A DNA stretch of 38,624 nucleotides from Candidatus Martarchaeota archaeon (lineage in GTDB: Archaea; Micrarchaeota; Micrarchaeia; Micrarchaeales; Micrarchaeaceae): the NCBI GenBank assembly GCA_023473395.1, contig JAMCYO010000032.1, positions 1 to 38,624 of the forward strand. The letters run 5' to 3'. Each line of letters opens with the position of its first letter. Position 1 is the stretch's first letter. Under the pieces are notes generated by a model. It did no database searches, had not been told where the DNA came from, and worked only from the letters and a program-made list of their open reading frames with translations. Below are positions 1-7,823 of the stretch, piece by piece. The position numbers were made by a program, and so were the translations under genes.

Positions 1-1
1 G

Positions 2-349
2 GCAGGGGCCGATGCGATATTTGTAGAGGCCTTGGAGGCGAAGGAGGAATTCGCCGAATGCGCAAAAAAGATAAAAGCCCCGCTTCTGGCCAACATGACA
101 GAGTATGGAAAAAGCCCGCTTATGTCTGCTAAGGAACTGGAAGCCATAGGGTATAAGATCGTCATATTTCCGTTGACGGCATTCAGGGCGTCGTTAAGAG
201 CTATTGAAGAGGTGTATAGGGATTTATACGCTGAAAAATCGCAGAGGAACATGCTCGGCCGCATAATGACGCGCGAAAGGTTTTATGAGACAATAGGCTA
301 TGACGAATACGAAAAAGAGGACAACGAAATATCAAGAAAAAGCGATTGA
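2..349 (+). CDS. prpB: Methylisocitrate lyase / PEP mutase family protein, 3' part
   Basis: The reading frame is open from the first bases, so the N-terminal part lies outside the window; about 115 C-terminal residues are visible. The text resembles the C-terminal half of PrpB-type isocitrate lyase superfamily enzymes: GADAIFVEAL on a barrel strand, then KAPLLANMTEYGKSP, then GYKIVIFPLTAFRAS, a pattern typical of methylisocitrate lyases and carboxyphosphonoenolpyruvate mutases. PrpB splits 2-methylisocitrate to pyruvate and succinate in the methylcitrate cycle, in the cytoplasm. The Mg-binding and catalytic loop (KKCGH in the family) is not in view, so the exact reaction cannot be settled. 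The gene converges with the alpha/beta hydrolase gene, with only two bases between the stop codons. Confidence 0.8.
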   Translation, partial: AGADAIFVEALEAKEEFAECAKKIKAPLLANMTEYGKSPLMSAKELEAIGYKIVIFPLTAFRASLRAIEEVYRDLYAEKSQRNMLGRIMTRERFYETIGYDEYEKEDNEISRKSD

Positions 350-351
350 AA

Positions 352-1125
352 TTACTGGTTTGTTATAAACTTGTTTAGGTAATGGCTGAAGCTCTTCGTG
401 TTTTCATACATTGGGCAATGCTTGCTCTTTTTTATTATGACAAGCTTCGATCCCTTGAGTTTCTTGTTCAGGCCCCTCAATTCGCTTATGCTCCTGTTCT
501 TGTCGTGGACGCCAAATATTAGAAGGGTGCTACATCCTATCTCCTTGAGCCTGCCTTCGAGCCTTATCCTCATTATCGCCCTTAGCGTACCTATTACAGA
601 GCTCTTGCTCATTTTTAACCCTTCATGGGTAAACCTATCGAGCTCTTTTTTGCTTATGCTGTCGAAGAGGCTTGCAACTACCCGTATGACCAGGGATTTA
701 TAATCGCGGTTTGCTTCCTTTACCCACAATGGGACCAACCTTGAAGGCTTCTCCGCCGAATCCACTACAACAAGCTTATTAACAAAGCGCTTGTGCCTGA
801 TTGCCATATACATCGCCACTTGGCCACCCATAGAGTGGCCCACAACTATGGCATGCTTCAGACCCAGTTTCTTTGCAGCCCGGTAAACCTCATCGGCAAG
901 TGTTGGAAGGCCGTATCCATTTTCAGGCTTGCTTGAATTGCCGAAACCTTTAAGGTCAAAAGCAACAGCTCCGAATCCTTTAGGCAGTAGCTTGGCATAC
1001 CTTTCCAATATAAGTGACGAGCCGGCCCATCCGTGCAATAGCACAATAGACTCTGCACCCAAAGTGCCGTAGATGCGGCAATACAACTTTGTATTGCCGC
1101 CGATGTCCACGTATACGCCTTTCAT
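352..1125 (-). CDS. Alpha/beta hydrolase fold protein
   Basis: A 257-residue alpha/beta hydrolase. The oxyanion loop HGWAGS lies near residue 31, the nucleophile elbow GHSMGG puts the catalytic Ser near residue 98, an acidic candidate lies in FGVHDKN, and the C-terminal His is in SKHCPMYE. Family members hydrolyse esters or related bonds; the substrate cannot be read from sequence. There is no signal peptide, so it is probably cytoplasmic. I chose the ATG at 1125, one base after the TGA of the upstream MFS gene (1127-1129). An in-frame ATG at 1149 would overlap that gene by 23 bases. The tight junction suggests co-transcription with the transporter, so the two may serve uptake and hydrolysis of one compound (inference). 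Confidence 0.82.
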   Translation of the reverse strand: MKGVYVDIGGNTKLYCRIYGTLGAESIVLLHGWAGSSLILERYAKLLPKGFGAVAFDLKGFGNSSKPENGYGLPTLADEVYRAAKKLGLKHAIVVGHSMGGQVAMYMAIRHKRFVNKLVVVDSAEKPSRLVPLWVKEANRDYKSLVIRVVASLFDSISKKELDRFTHEGLKMSKSSVIGTLRAIMRIRLEGRLKEIGCSTLLIFGVHDKNRSISELRGLNKKLKGSKLVIIKKSKHCPMYENTKSFSHYLNKFITNQ

Positions 1126-1126
1126 T

Positions 1127-2497
1127 TCACATGTTGGAGATTTCCTCAAGGTGCATCTTTGAGCTCTTCGGGCCTATCAGCAGTATGTCGGCTATTACTA
1201 TTGCTATCAGGATGAATATTCCTATGAAGGTAACCAACAGGCCATGGCTAATCACCAAAGCCACCATGAAAAGCGGCACCGTTGCTGAGGCAAGTGCGTT
1301 TATGGACTGGCCAAGGCCGGTTGCGCTTCCCCTGAGCTTTGTCGGAAATATCTCAGCCTGGTACTGGTGGAAGAAGTTGCTCATGTTCCAGAACGAGAAC
1401 TGTATGAAGAACCCTAAGGCCAACATCAGGTAAAGGTTCGAGGTCACAGCAAACAGCAATCCCAATATTCCTGCAATGAAGATGAACATCACTATTCCGA
1501 ACTTCCTTTCTATCCTGTCGATTATTGGTATGTTGAATATGCTTCCGATTACAAATCCAGAGAATATTACCATTGAGAACAGTATGGACGATGTTATTGT
1601 ATAACCTTTGTCCACGAAGAAAAGCGGTACCAAGACGTTGAATGTGAACGCTGCGCCGCTTTGGGCATATTGGAATATTATTATCATTAGTGTCCTAAGC
1701 CTGAGCTTTTTGGAGAACAAAGCGCCCCATCCGACCCTCTTGTTTGGCACTACTGGAGTAGTTTTGGTTATTGGAGGCAGTTTCCTAAGGTGGTTATATT
1801 TCATGACCCTCTTTTCTATTTCCTCGGTCTCCTCTTCCGCCTGTTTCTTCTTGCCCACGCCCTCAAGCCATCTTGGCGATTCGACGATCTTGCGCCTAAG
1901 TATCCACATTATTGCGGAACCTATTGCGACTATTATTAATGTGAGCCTCCAGCTGAGGTCAAGATTGAATCCGGACAACCCGTACATCACTAAAGCAGCA
2001 ACAGGTGCGCCAATGACTGCAATCGTATACACGAGCGCTAGCCTAGCCCCCCTGGAATTCTTTGGCATAACTTCGCTCACATAGGTATCGGCTATGCCCA
2101 ATTCAGGCCCTACGCCTATGCCTATTATAAACATGAATATTGAGACCAATATATAGTTTGGCATTATCGCAGCAAGAAGGCTTGCTATCGCGACAATACC
2201 GAGATTGACGAAATATATGAACCTTCTGCCTTTGGTGTCTGCCAATCTGCCAAGGGCTAACGTGCCAATCAACATTCCCAAATAGAATGATGTTGGTATT
2301 ATTAGCGTTCCGACGACCGCGCTCAACCCAAGCGCGTGTTCAACGAGAACGGCCAATGAACCCTGACCGAATATCATGAACAAAGCGAAAAATTCACCGC
2401 CTGCAATGAGAAGCAGAAACTTAAGATGGAACCTGCTGAAAGGCAATCTGTCTAGCCTATCCCCTACATTAGTTTCCTTTTTGGAATGCAACGCCAT
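1127..2497 (-). CDS. MFS transporter
   Basis: A 456-residue membrane protein with about 12 hydrophobic spans and the MFS loop 2-3 signature GRLADTKGRR. The middle loop is charged (KKKQAEEETEEIEKRV), as in the sugar porter and metabolite:H+ symporter branches. The family uses proton or ion gradients to move small solutes; the substrate is unknown. The start ATG at 2497 follows an archaeal TATA-like tract (around 2533-2541 on the minus strand) at a distance that gives a leaderless or very short leader. It is the first gene of a probable two-gene unit with the alpha/beta hydrolase. The residues after the start are hydrophilic for about 20 positions before the first span. Confidence 0.85.
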   Translation of the reverse strand: MALHSKKETNVGDRLDRLPFSRFHLKFLLLIAGGEFFALFMIFGQGSLAVLVEHALGLSAVVGTLIIPTSFYLGMLIGTLALGRLADTKGRRFIYFVNLGIVAIASLLAAIMPNYILVSIFMFIIGIGVGPELGIADTYVSEVMPKNSRGARLALVYTIAVIGAPVAALVMYGLSGFNLDLSWRLTLIIVAIGSAIMWILRRKIVESPRWLEGVGKKKQAEEETEEIEKRVMKYNHLRKLPPITKTTPVVPNKRVGWGALFSKKLRLRTLMIIIFQYAQSGAAFTFNVLVPLFFVDKGYTITSSILFSMVIFSGFVIGSIFNIPIIDRIERKFGIVMFIFIAGILGLLFAVTSNLYLMLALGFFIQFSFWNMSNFFHQYQAEIFPTKLRGSATGLGQSINALASATVPLFMVALVISHGLLVTFIGIFILIAIVIADILLIGPKSSKMHLEEISNM

Positions 2498-2593
2498 TCA
2501 ACCACTTAAACTTAATTGTATCGGTTGATTTAAATACTTATCTAATCAAAAGCCAGGGAAAATTTAATATACATAGCGAACAAAACCAATATT
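2498..2593. promoter_or_regulatory. Divergent promoter region, MFS gene / secreted protein gene
   Basis: A 96-base AT-rich spacer between divergent genes. On the minus strand a TATA-like GTATTTAAAT lies around 2533-2542, about 35-45 bases from the MFS start. On the plus strand AATTTAATATAC at about 2562-2573 lies 21-32 bases before the ATG at 2594, which implies a leaderless transcript. No clear operator was seen. Confidence 0.55.
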
Positions 2594-3601
2594 ATGCATG
2601 GAAAAGCAGCGCTTTTCGCAATAGTGATTTTTACTTTTGCCTTTGGAATTTCATACGCGTCTTATTATCCAAACGCAAACCTTACAGGCGGTTTTTACAA
2701 CGGCTCTGAGGTAGAGTATGTTTATACTGGCAATTATACCTGCTATCCCGCCTTGGCAACTTCGAATTCTAGCCTCGCCCAAGTGGCGAATTCGTATCCA
2801 TGCTATTCTGGGATTCAGACTGCACAATCGCAGGCACTCCCTGACTGGCAGATTATCCCAGCATATGCAGGCATAAGCATCTTTGGCAAAAACTCTTCAG
2901 GCGGAATGCCAAAGTACCGCAATGCAACAGTCTATGTAAACTGCGGCGCAGGAAACAGCACGTCAATGTGCGATTCCGATCCAGAATATGGATATTCGCC
3001 AGAGTTTGCTGCAATAGAAAGAACTTTGAACATTACAAGCTTTGAAGGAAAGCCTTTTGGCGTTATGCCCTTGCCTGCCCATTCGCACATAGTAAACAAC
3101 ACGTTTAACGGGGACCCAATACCTTGGTATGTAATTGATGTTTACGTTTTTGACCCGAATATAATGCCAAACGCAACAACTGGAAGATGTTCCCAGATTG
3201 TAAGCTCCAATGTTTCAGACCCTACCGCAAATTGCCTTACTTCCGCAAATGCCGTAGAACTTGCAGCAGGTACATACGACAACGCAACTGCAAACGCAAA
3301 CGCGGACAATCCGGTTTGGATTGCTTTAGGCAGCCCTAAAACCGAGGTTTACATACCAGGTTATGGGAATAACACGCGTTTTGGCTTGCCCAACACCAAT
3401 GTCGTAGTTCCGTTTGCAGTTAAAGCAGTAGATTTTTATTCTAATTCGTCGTTAGCCAAGAAAATAACCACTACGACCATAGTAACCAAACCCAAGATGG
3501 AAAATACATTTGGATACGGTGCTGCGTTAGTGATTGCAATCGCAATTGCGGTTGCTATTCTATACAAAATGCGTATAAGCAAGTATAAGCAAAAGCAGTG
3601 A
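2594..3601 (+). CDS. Secreted, C-terminally anchored surface protein of unknown function
   Basis: A 335-residue protein with an N-terminal Sec-type signal sequence (hydrophobic residues 5-22) and a C-terminal transmembrane segment (GYGAALVIAIAIAVAILY) followed by a basic tail. The likely topology is an extracellular domain held by a C-terminal anchor. The ectodomain has many N-x-S/T sequons and several Cys (for example NYTCYP and YPCYSG near the N-terminus), consistent with archaeal N-glycosylation and disulfides. I recognise no enzymatic motif. The start fits a TATA box about 25 bases upstream, giving leaderless mRNA. It stands alone between a divergent MFS gene and the XRE-CBS gene. The function is unknown; a surface-layer or binding role is only a guess. 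Confidence 0.75.
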   Translation: MHGKAALFAIVIFTFAFGISYASYYPNANLTGGFYNGSEVEYVYTGNYTCYPALATSNSSLAQVANSYPCYSGIQTAQSQALPDWQIIPAYAGISIFGKNSSGGMPKYRNATVYVNCGAGNSTSMCDSDPEYGYSPEFAAIERTLNITSFEGKPFGVMPLPAHSHIVNNTFNGDPIPWYVIDVYVFDPNIMPNATTGRCSQIVSSNVSDPTANCLTSANAVELAAGTYDNATANANADNPVWIALGSPKTEVYIPGYGNNTRFGLPNTNVVVPFAVKAVDFYSNSSLAKKITTTTIVTKPKMENTFGYGAALVIAIAIAVAILYKMRISKYKQKQ

Positions 3602-3726
3602 CGTAGTGTTATTTCCAGCAGTATGGAAAAACCCATAGGAACCGTTAATGGATTTGCTGTAATCATTTTAAAGATTAAACTTTCTAATATTGATATTATA
3701 TGCTGTAAAGCTGCAAAGTAGATATT

Positions 3727-4251
3727 ATGCACGAATTTCCACCGCTCGAATCCATAAAGGTAAGGCGCAAAAGATTGGGATTGACACAGCAATTCGTTGC
3801 CAAGCATACTGGGATAAGCCAATCGTTGTTGGCGAAAATAGAAATGGGCAAGGTAAAACCCAATTATGAAATAGCCAAACGCATTTTTGAGAATCTGGAT
3901 GCAATGGAAAATTCAGATTCCAAGAAAGCGGTCGACGTTATGAACAAGAAGGTTATAATGCTCAAGCCTGAAGACACGGTTTCCAAAGCCGTGAATCTGG
4001 CGTTAAGGCATGGAATATCGCAATTTCCAGTGGAGCAAAACGGCAGCATTATTGGCACAATAACCACTTCTGACCTTTTAGATGCAGGCAAAAAAGACAA
4101 GATTGGAAAATACATATCGCCTGCCATGCCAACGGTAGGCAAAAGCATGCCGGCTTCGACAATAAGAATCATGTTGAAAAACAATGCTGCAGTGCTCGTA
4201 ATGGATTCCGGAAAGGTTATGGGAATCATAACCGCTGAAGAGCTTTTATGA
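3727..4251 (+). CDS. XRE-type HTH plus CBS-pair transcriptional regulator
   Basis: A 174-residue two-domain protein. Residues 8-60 form a lambda-repressor-like helix-turn-helix (RRKRLGLTQQFVAKHTGISQ and an adjoining IEMGKVKPNYE). Residues 68-174 form a tandem CBS (Bateman) module, recognisable by VSKAVNLALRHGISQFPVE, GTITTSDLL and VMGIITAEELL. HTH-CBS fusions occur widely in archaea; CBS pairs usually bind adenine nucleotides or S-adenosyl compounds, so a ligand-responsive repressor is the likely role, with unknown targets. The ATG at 3727 follows a TATA-like GATATTATAT (around 3691-3700) at leaderless distance. A hairpin overlaps its stop region and a structured spacer follows. Confidence 0.85.
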   Translation: MHEFPPLESIKVRRKRLGLTQQFVAKHTGISQSLLAKIEMGKVKPNYEIAKRIFENLDAMENSDSKKAVDVMNKKVIMLKPEDTVSKAVNLALRHGISQFPVEQNGSIIGTITTSDLLDAGKKDKIGKYISPAMPTVGKSMPASTIRIMLKNNAAVLVMDSGKVMGIITAEELL

Positions 4252-4499
4252 GAGTGCTTTGCAGCAGGAAGGCCCTAGCTGCATAAAGGAATAAGCGCCT
4301 TCATTGGTCACGGCAGCCTGCCGAAAGGCCGCTGCCGTGCGCAACAATAAAGTTAAATCCACCCGAGGATAACGTTTCGTTTGCATGGTTGGCATTCGGT
4401 TAATGCATGCCACTGGCAAACGCAACAAGTAGATTATTCTTGAAATATTATATAATATACAACCCTTACAACGTCAATTGTCAAATGCCGTAGAAATTT
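4252..4499. other. Structured, gene-poor spacer with three hairpins
   Basis: Three inverted repeats lie in about 170 bases. Hairpin A (4260-4283) has arms TGCAGCAGG and CCT-A-GCTGCA with a 5-base loop. Hairpin B (4309-4339) has perfect 9-base arms CACGGCAGC/GCTGCCGTG, and its top can form GCC-GAAA-GGC with a GNRA tetraloop. Hairpin C (about 4378-4422) has outer arms CGTTTGC/GCAAACG and inner arms TGGCAT/ATGCCA. Hairpins B and C are each followed by the same octamer CGCAACAA (4340-4347 and 4421-4428). An AT-rich palindromic tract (about 4443-4459) could serve as a TATA box on either strand. No convincing protein gene is present. A non-coding RNA is possible but unproven. Confidence 0.4.
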
Positions 4500-4994
4500 T
4501 CACTGCTCTATGCCCCCACGCCTCAGGTACTTTCTTAAGGTATCTGCTTCGCTATCACTAAGGTTCACTATGTTCGAGCGTTCCAGATTATCAACCATCT
4601 CCTTGTCGGCTTTTGCGAGCGTGTCCATTAGCCTGCTTATCTGTTTTATGTCCCCAAGATGCTCGGGCTTTTCCGATTCGCCGTCAAGATACTCGAGCAA
4701 CTGCTCTATGTCATTATGCCTTAGGGCCCTAAAGCTTTTGTTTTCCAAGAATGGGCCAACGGCCTTGCAGAACTTATCGACATCGCCCTTGGCTATGTCT
4801 GTATAAAGTACGTATATGTCGTCGTATTGTGTAATACGAGGATCGTCATTTATAATTGCATCATAAAGCTTTTTTATGGTATCATTATGCTTCCCGCTAA
4901 CCAGTTTATATTTTAAAAAGTCCAAGTTATACCTTTCTATTTCGCTAAGCATCTCTTTTATGGTTACTTTTACGTTACTTCCTTTTTTTACCAT
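4500..4994 (-). CDS. Hypothetical helical protein
   Basis: A 164-residue, charged, probably all-alpha cytoplasmic protein; I do not recognise a family. It has neither signal peptide nor membrane span. Repeated short helical segments rich in Leu, Asp and Lys (IKEMLSEIERYNLDFLKYKL, HNDIEQLLEYLDG, SRLMDTLAKADKEMVDNLE) hint at a helical-bundle or repeat fold. I chose the ATG at 4994; an in-frame GTG at 5003 is the alternative and would suit a leaderless transcript from the TATA-like AATAAATATATGG at about 5022-5034 (minus strand). It is divergent from the HEAT-like gene, and both belong to a run of unrecognised helical proteins up to 7688. Confidence 0.65.
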   Translation of the reverse strand: MVKKGSNVKVTIKEMLSEIERYNLDFLKYKLVSGKHNDTIKKLYDAIINDDPRITQYDDIYVLYTDIAKGDVDKFCKAVGPFLENKSFRALRHNDIEQLLEYLDGESEKPEHLGDIKQISRLMDTLAKADKEMVDNLERSNIVNLSDSEADTLRKYLRRGGIEQ

Positions 4995-5110
4995 GAAAAC
5001 CACAAATAGTTATTGCGCTTTTCCATATATTTATTATTTTCCGTAGCTGAAGCTCGGGTAAAAAACAAACCTATTTATATTATATAAAACGCTTTTCTAA
5101 GGTGCGCATA
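4995..5110. promoter_or_regulatory. Divergent promoter between two hypothetical genes
   Basis: A TATA-like AAATATATGG on the minus strand (about 5022-5031) serves the 4994 gene, and CTATTTATATTATATAAAA (5071-5089) serves the plus-strand gene. AAGGTG at 5099-5104 lies six bases before the ATG at 5111, which fixes that start over the GTG at 5102, itself part of the Shine-Dalgarno. Confidence 0.6.
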
Positions 5111-6346
5111 ATGGTGCCTTGGATGACCACAAAAAGAGTAGATATGGCTGACTATAAGATGAAAGCTTCTACTTTAAGCAAAATAAAGGAAATAGGCCTT
5201 GTAAATTACTTTGACGAAAAGTGGGAAGGAGAATTAAGATTCAACAGCTACAGGGAAGTATCAGACTTTGTAATCGAAACGGCATTGAATGGGGATGACA
5301 GCCTGTTCCATGATGCGGTTATGGCTGCCAAGGCGATAATTTACGAAAGTAAAGGCAACCCAGAAGCAAGGCATGTCAAATCAACGGCTGGAAAGCTTGC
5401 AGCGGAATACGGGAACTGGAGGGGTATGGCATTTGGCCTTTCGGTAATATCCGAAAGCTTTTCGCACGAAGAAAAATCTGAATACTCCGAATACTCTAAA
5501 CATGTGCTCCTGAATTTTGGAGCAATTGGCGAATTCAGAGATGTTATAAGGGACTCCGCAGTCGCAATAGTATTTGAAACAGGGAATTCGCATGACAGGC
5601 AGGAATACAGCCAGTTTTTGCTCTCGTCATCGGAAATGACAAAATACAACGCCTTGGATATGCTTAACCCTAGGTTTCCAAGCGACGCGCTTACCTTAAT
5701 GGAGTTATGCGGCGATGAAAGCGCATTTGTCAGAAGTTCTGCTTCTTCAATGCTCCTGAATTGGATACCGAAGATGGGGAGAAAGCCGCTCGATGCTATT
5801 TCGGACAAACTTTTGGAGCTGTTCAAAGAACAGGAATTGAGCAGAAAGGATAGCAAACCCCACACCAGCCTTACTAGTATAGAAAAGTCGGTCCTGGCAA
5901 TGGCTTTATACGCATCCGACGAGGCACTTTCAGGGTATTCGGAGCTGCCAGTTATGTTAATGCATGAACGGGACAAGGATGCACAGGCTTTGGGCTATTT
6001 GCTACTTTCAAGGTTAGAGGCGAGAAATCCTAAAGGTTTAGATGGGCTTGCAGCCGTGCCAATGCTTGATTTTGATGTTTATTGCTCCGCACAAAGACTG
6101 GAATGCGAAAGTTTAGGCATGCCTTTCAGCCTGACTGACGCGTACAAAAATTATATAGAAGGCATTAGGGCGTACTATTCTGCGGGTTATATTAGCGAAC
6201 CCGAATACCAAAAAGCCCTAGATCTCGAAAAAGAAGTGGTTAGCAAAGAAAAAAACGCGATGGAGAATGCGAGGATGATATTGGGATTGTTTATGCGTGG
6301 CGATAATAAGAACTACAAAAGCGATTTTCATGAAAACGAAAAATAA
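5111..6346 (+). CDS. Hypothetical HEAT-like helical protein
   Basis: A 411-residue soluble protein I do not recognise. The middle reads like successive paired helices (KYNALDMLNPRFPSDALTLM, ESAFVRSSASSMLLNWIPKM, IEKSVLAMALYASDEALSGY, AQALGYLLLSRLEARNPKGL), as in HEAT-type scaffolds, although no family signature is strong. The C-terminus is lysine- and glutamate-rich. There is no signal peptide, so it is cytoplasmic. The start at ATG 5111 has an AAGGTG Shine-Dalgarno six bases upstream. The end overlaps the start of the next gene by 17 bases if that starts at 6330, suggesting one operon. A role as a protein-protein interaction scaffold is inference from fold type only. Confidence 0.7.
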   Translation: MVPWMTTKRVDMADYKMKASTLSKIKEIGLVNYFDEKWEGELRFNSYREVSDFVIETALNGDDSLFHDAVMAAKAIIYESKGNPEARHVKSTAGKLAAEYGNWRGMAFGLSVISESFSHEEKSEYSEYSKHVLLNFGAIGEFRDVIRDSAVAIVFETGNSHDRQEYSQFLLSSSEMTKYNALDMLNPRFPSDALTLMELCGDESAFVRSSASSMLLNWIPKMGRKPLDAISDKLLELFKEQELSRKDSKPHTSLTSIEKSVLAMALYASDEALSGYSELPVMLMHERDKDAQALGYLLLSRLEARNPKGLDGLAAVPMLDFDVYCSAQRLECESLGMPFSLTDAYKNYIEGIRAYYSAGYISEPEYQKALDLEKEVVSKEKNAMENARMILGLFMRGDNKNYKSDFHENEK

Positions 6347-6893
6347 TGATGCTGCTACAGTGCAGTTACGCAGGGAATATATATCCGGGTTTGAAGACCA
6401 TGAAAGGGCTATTGAAGTTGCGGATGCAATATTCAAGAATTCCATAAGGGTTGTTGGGGAGTTTAAGGAAAAAGCGACCAAGATTGCAAGCAATAAAAAA
6501 GACCCGGTAAGGGCATACTGGTCGATACTTAGGCTAGAGGCACAGGCGTATAAAAAGGCGAACAGCTCAAACTTCAAGCTGCTTGAAAAAAGCAATGTTA
6601 TGCCGCATTCGGAACTGAGGCATTTGCTTTTTTCCAGCATGGAGTACAAGGCATCTATGCTTAACGACAGGCTTTACCTGATGCATGAAGTGGACTTCCA
6701 GGCAAGATTTAATGCGATTAAGTCCATTTCCGATTCCGCGCGCAAAATGAACGAGAAACTTTTGGAAACTGTTTCTGGGCATGCACACGAAAGCGGTTAC
6801 GCGCAGGCCATAGCATCGGAATACGAGTATAGAGAGCTTATCAAGGGAATAGATTCAATCAAGGGTGACTTGATTTCCAGGATTAGGCGTTAA
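6330..6893 (+). CDS. Hypothetical helical protein
   Basis: A 187-residue protein, strongly charged and predicted helical throughout (for example DHERAIEVADAIFKNSIRVV and ARKMNEKLLETVSGHAHESG), possibly coiled-coil. I do not recognise a family. There is no signal or membrane segment. I placed the start at ATG 6330, overlapping the upstream gene by 17 bases. A GTG at 6297 would extend it by 11 residues and overlap by 50 bases. It lacks a clear Shine-Dalgarno, so it may depend on translational coupling. It converges with the gene at 6918-7688, 24 bases away. Confidence 0.65.
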   Translation: MKTKNNDAATVQLRREYISGFEDHERAIEVADAIFKNSIRVVGEFKEKATKIASNKKDPVRAYWSILRLEAQAYKKANSSNFKLLEKSNVMPHSELRHLLFSSMEYKASMLNDRLYLMHEVDFQARFNAIKSISDSARKMNEKLLETVSGHAHESGYAQAIASEYEYRELIKGIDSIKGDLISRIRR

Positions 6894-6917
6894 TGGCTGT
6901 AGCTGCGGGATTATAGG

Positions 6918-7688
6918 CTACTTATCGTTGTTTCTAACCATTTTGCCAATTATGAAATAGTGCAAGGCTAGCATGCGGTTCATGGCAATCTTTTCGCTTT
7001 CTATGTCCTCTTTTCCCAGTTCTTCCCTGGTAAGCAGGGCTATATTATGCCACTCGCCTTTCTTCGATCCTGTTGAAGCCTTGTAACAGGAGTTGACGAA
7101 TTCGTGGAAGCGCTTCCGTTCCATGAGCCCGTAATTGGAAATCAGGCTCGTATAAAGCTCTACCGGAAGCCTGTCGAGAGTTAATGGCTCTTCTACAATC
7201 CCCCCCTTCCTCTTTAGGATTTCCGGGATTATAAAAGTATTTGAGGCAATCATGTTGAGCAGCTCTATTGACTTGGATGCATACTTGGGATCTTCCATTA
7301 GCTTTTCTGCCAGTTTGAAATCCATATCGAGAAGGTTTTTGCTCTTGCCTTCTATACTGTACTTGCTGCCTATGTCATCGGATACGTCAACGGTTGCCAC
7401 AATGCCAACCAGGATGCTTGCAATATTCTTCTCCATTTTCTTTTTTACATTGGAATTAGCGCCGTAGGTTGCTATGATATCATTGCCTTTTTTCAAAAGC
7501 TTTTCAAGCCTAGGGTCGTTTATAAAATCGACCATGCTATTTTTGATTGTAGGGGTTTCGGAATAAAATTTAAGCAGACTGTTAATGTATCTCCCCGGCT
7601 TCTTAAAAATCAGGCCATAGCGTTCGCTGAGCTCTGCGAGCCTATTTTGGGGATAATCGGAATTGCGCGGCTCCTTATCCTTTTCCAT
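6918..7688 (-). CDS. Hypothetical helical protein
   Basis: A 256-residue soluble protein, unrecognised. It is mostly helical, with a basic patch (SNVKKKMEKNIASILVG) and acidic stretches, and has no signal or transmembrane segment. The start ATG at 7688 follows GCATAAATATTATT (about 7705-7718 on the minus strand) at leaderless distance. It closes a block of four unrecognised helical proteins (4500-7688) arranged as minus, plus, plus, minus. Whether they act together cannot be told; the two plus-strand genes overlap but the flanking ones have their own promoters. Confidence 0.68.
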   Translation of the reverse strand: MEKDKEPRNSDYPQNRLAELSERYGLIFKKPGRYINSLLKFYSETPTIKNSMVDFINDPRLEKLLKKGNDIIATYGANSNVKKKMEKNIASILVGIVATVDVSDDIGSKYSIEGKSKNLLDMDFKLAEKLMEDPKYASKSIELLNMIASNTFIIPEILKRKGGIVEEPLTLDRLPVELYTSLISNYGLMERKRFHEFVNSCYKASTGSKKGEWHNIALLTREELGKEDIESEKIAMNRMLALHYFIIGKMVRNNDK

Positions 7689-7784
7689 GATAGTAATTAT
7701 GTTTTAATAATATTTATGCATGCCGCATTATGGTTATATTCGTGTGAACATAGTAGAATTTACCTAAAAGGAATTTGCCGAAAA

Positions 7785-7802
7785 GGATTAATCAGTTAAT
7801 CC
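7785..7802. promoter_or_regulatory. Perfect 7-base inverted repeat, candidate operator
   Basis: GGATTAA-TCAG-TTAATCC: perfect arms around a 4-base spacer, ending 21 bases before the ATG at 7824. The upstream TATA-like GGTTATATTC (about 7732-7741) would place the repeat in the 5' leader, so it could act as an operator or as a small RNA hairpin. No matching copy was noticed elsewhere in the window. Confidence 0.4.
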
Positions 7803-7823
7803 ACAAATAGCATATGTGATTGA

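Noticed and set aside
3623-3721. 32-codon plus-strand frame before the XRE-CBS gene
   Set aside because: There is no Shine-Dalgarno, the TATA box of the next gene lies inside it, and the product is low-complexity.
4246-4428. 60-codon minus-strand frame across the hairpin-rich spacer
   Set aside because: It starts at TTG, overlaps the end of the XRE-CBS gene and uses CGT, CGG and CGC for Arg where neighbours use AGG. Its sequence is explained by the inverted repeats. The TATA-like tract upstream keeps a transcript possible, so it is discussed as a structured element instead.
5341-5976. 211-codon frame antisense to the HEAT-like gene
   Set aside because: It is a shadow of a well-supported plus-strand gene that has a promoter and Shine-Dalgarno.
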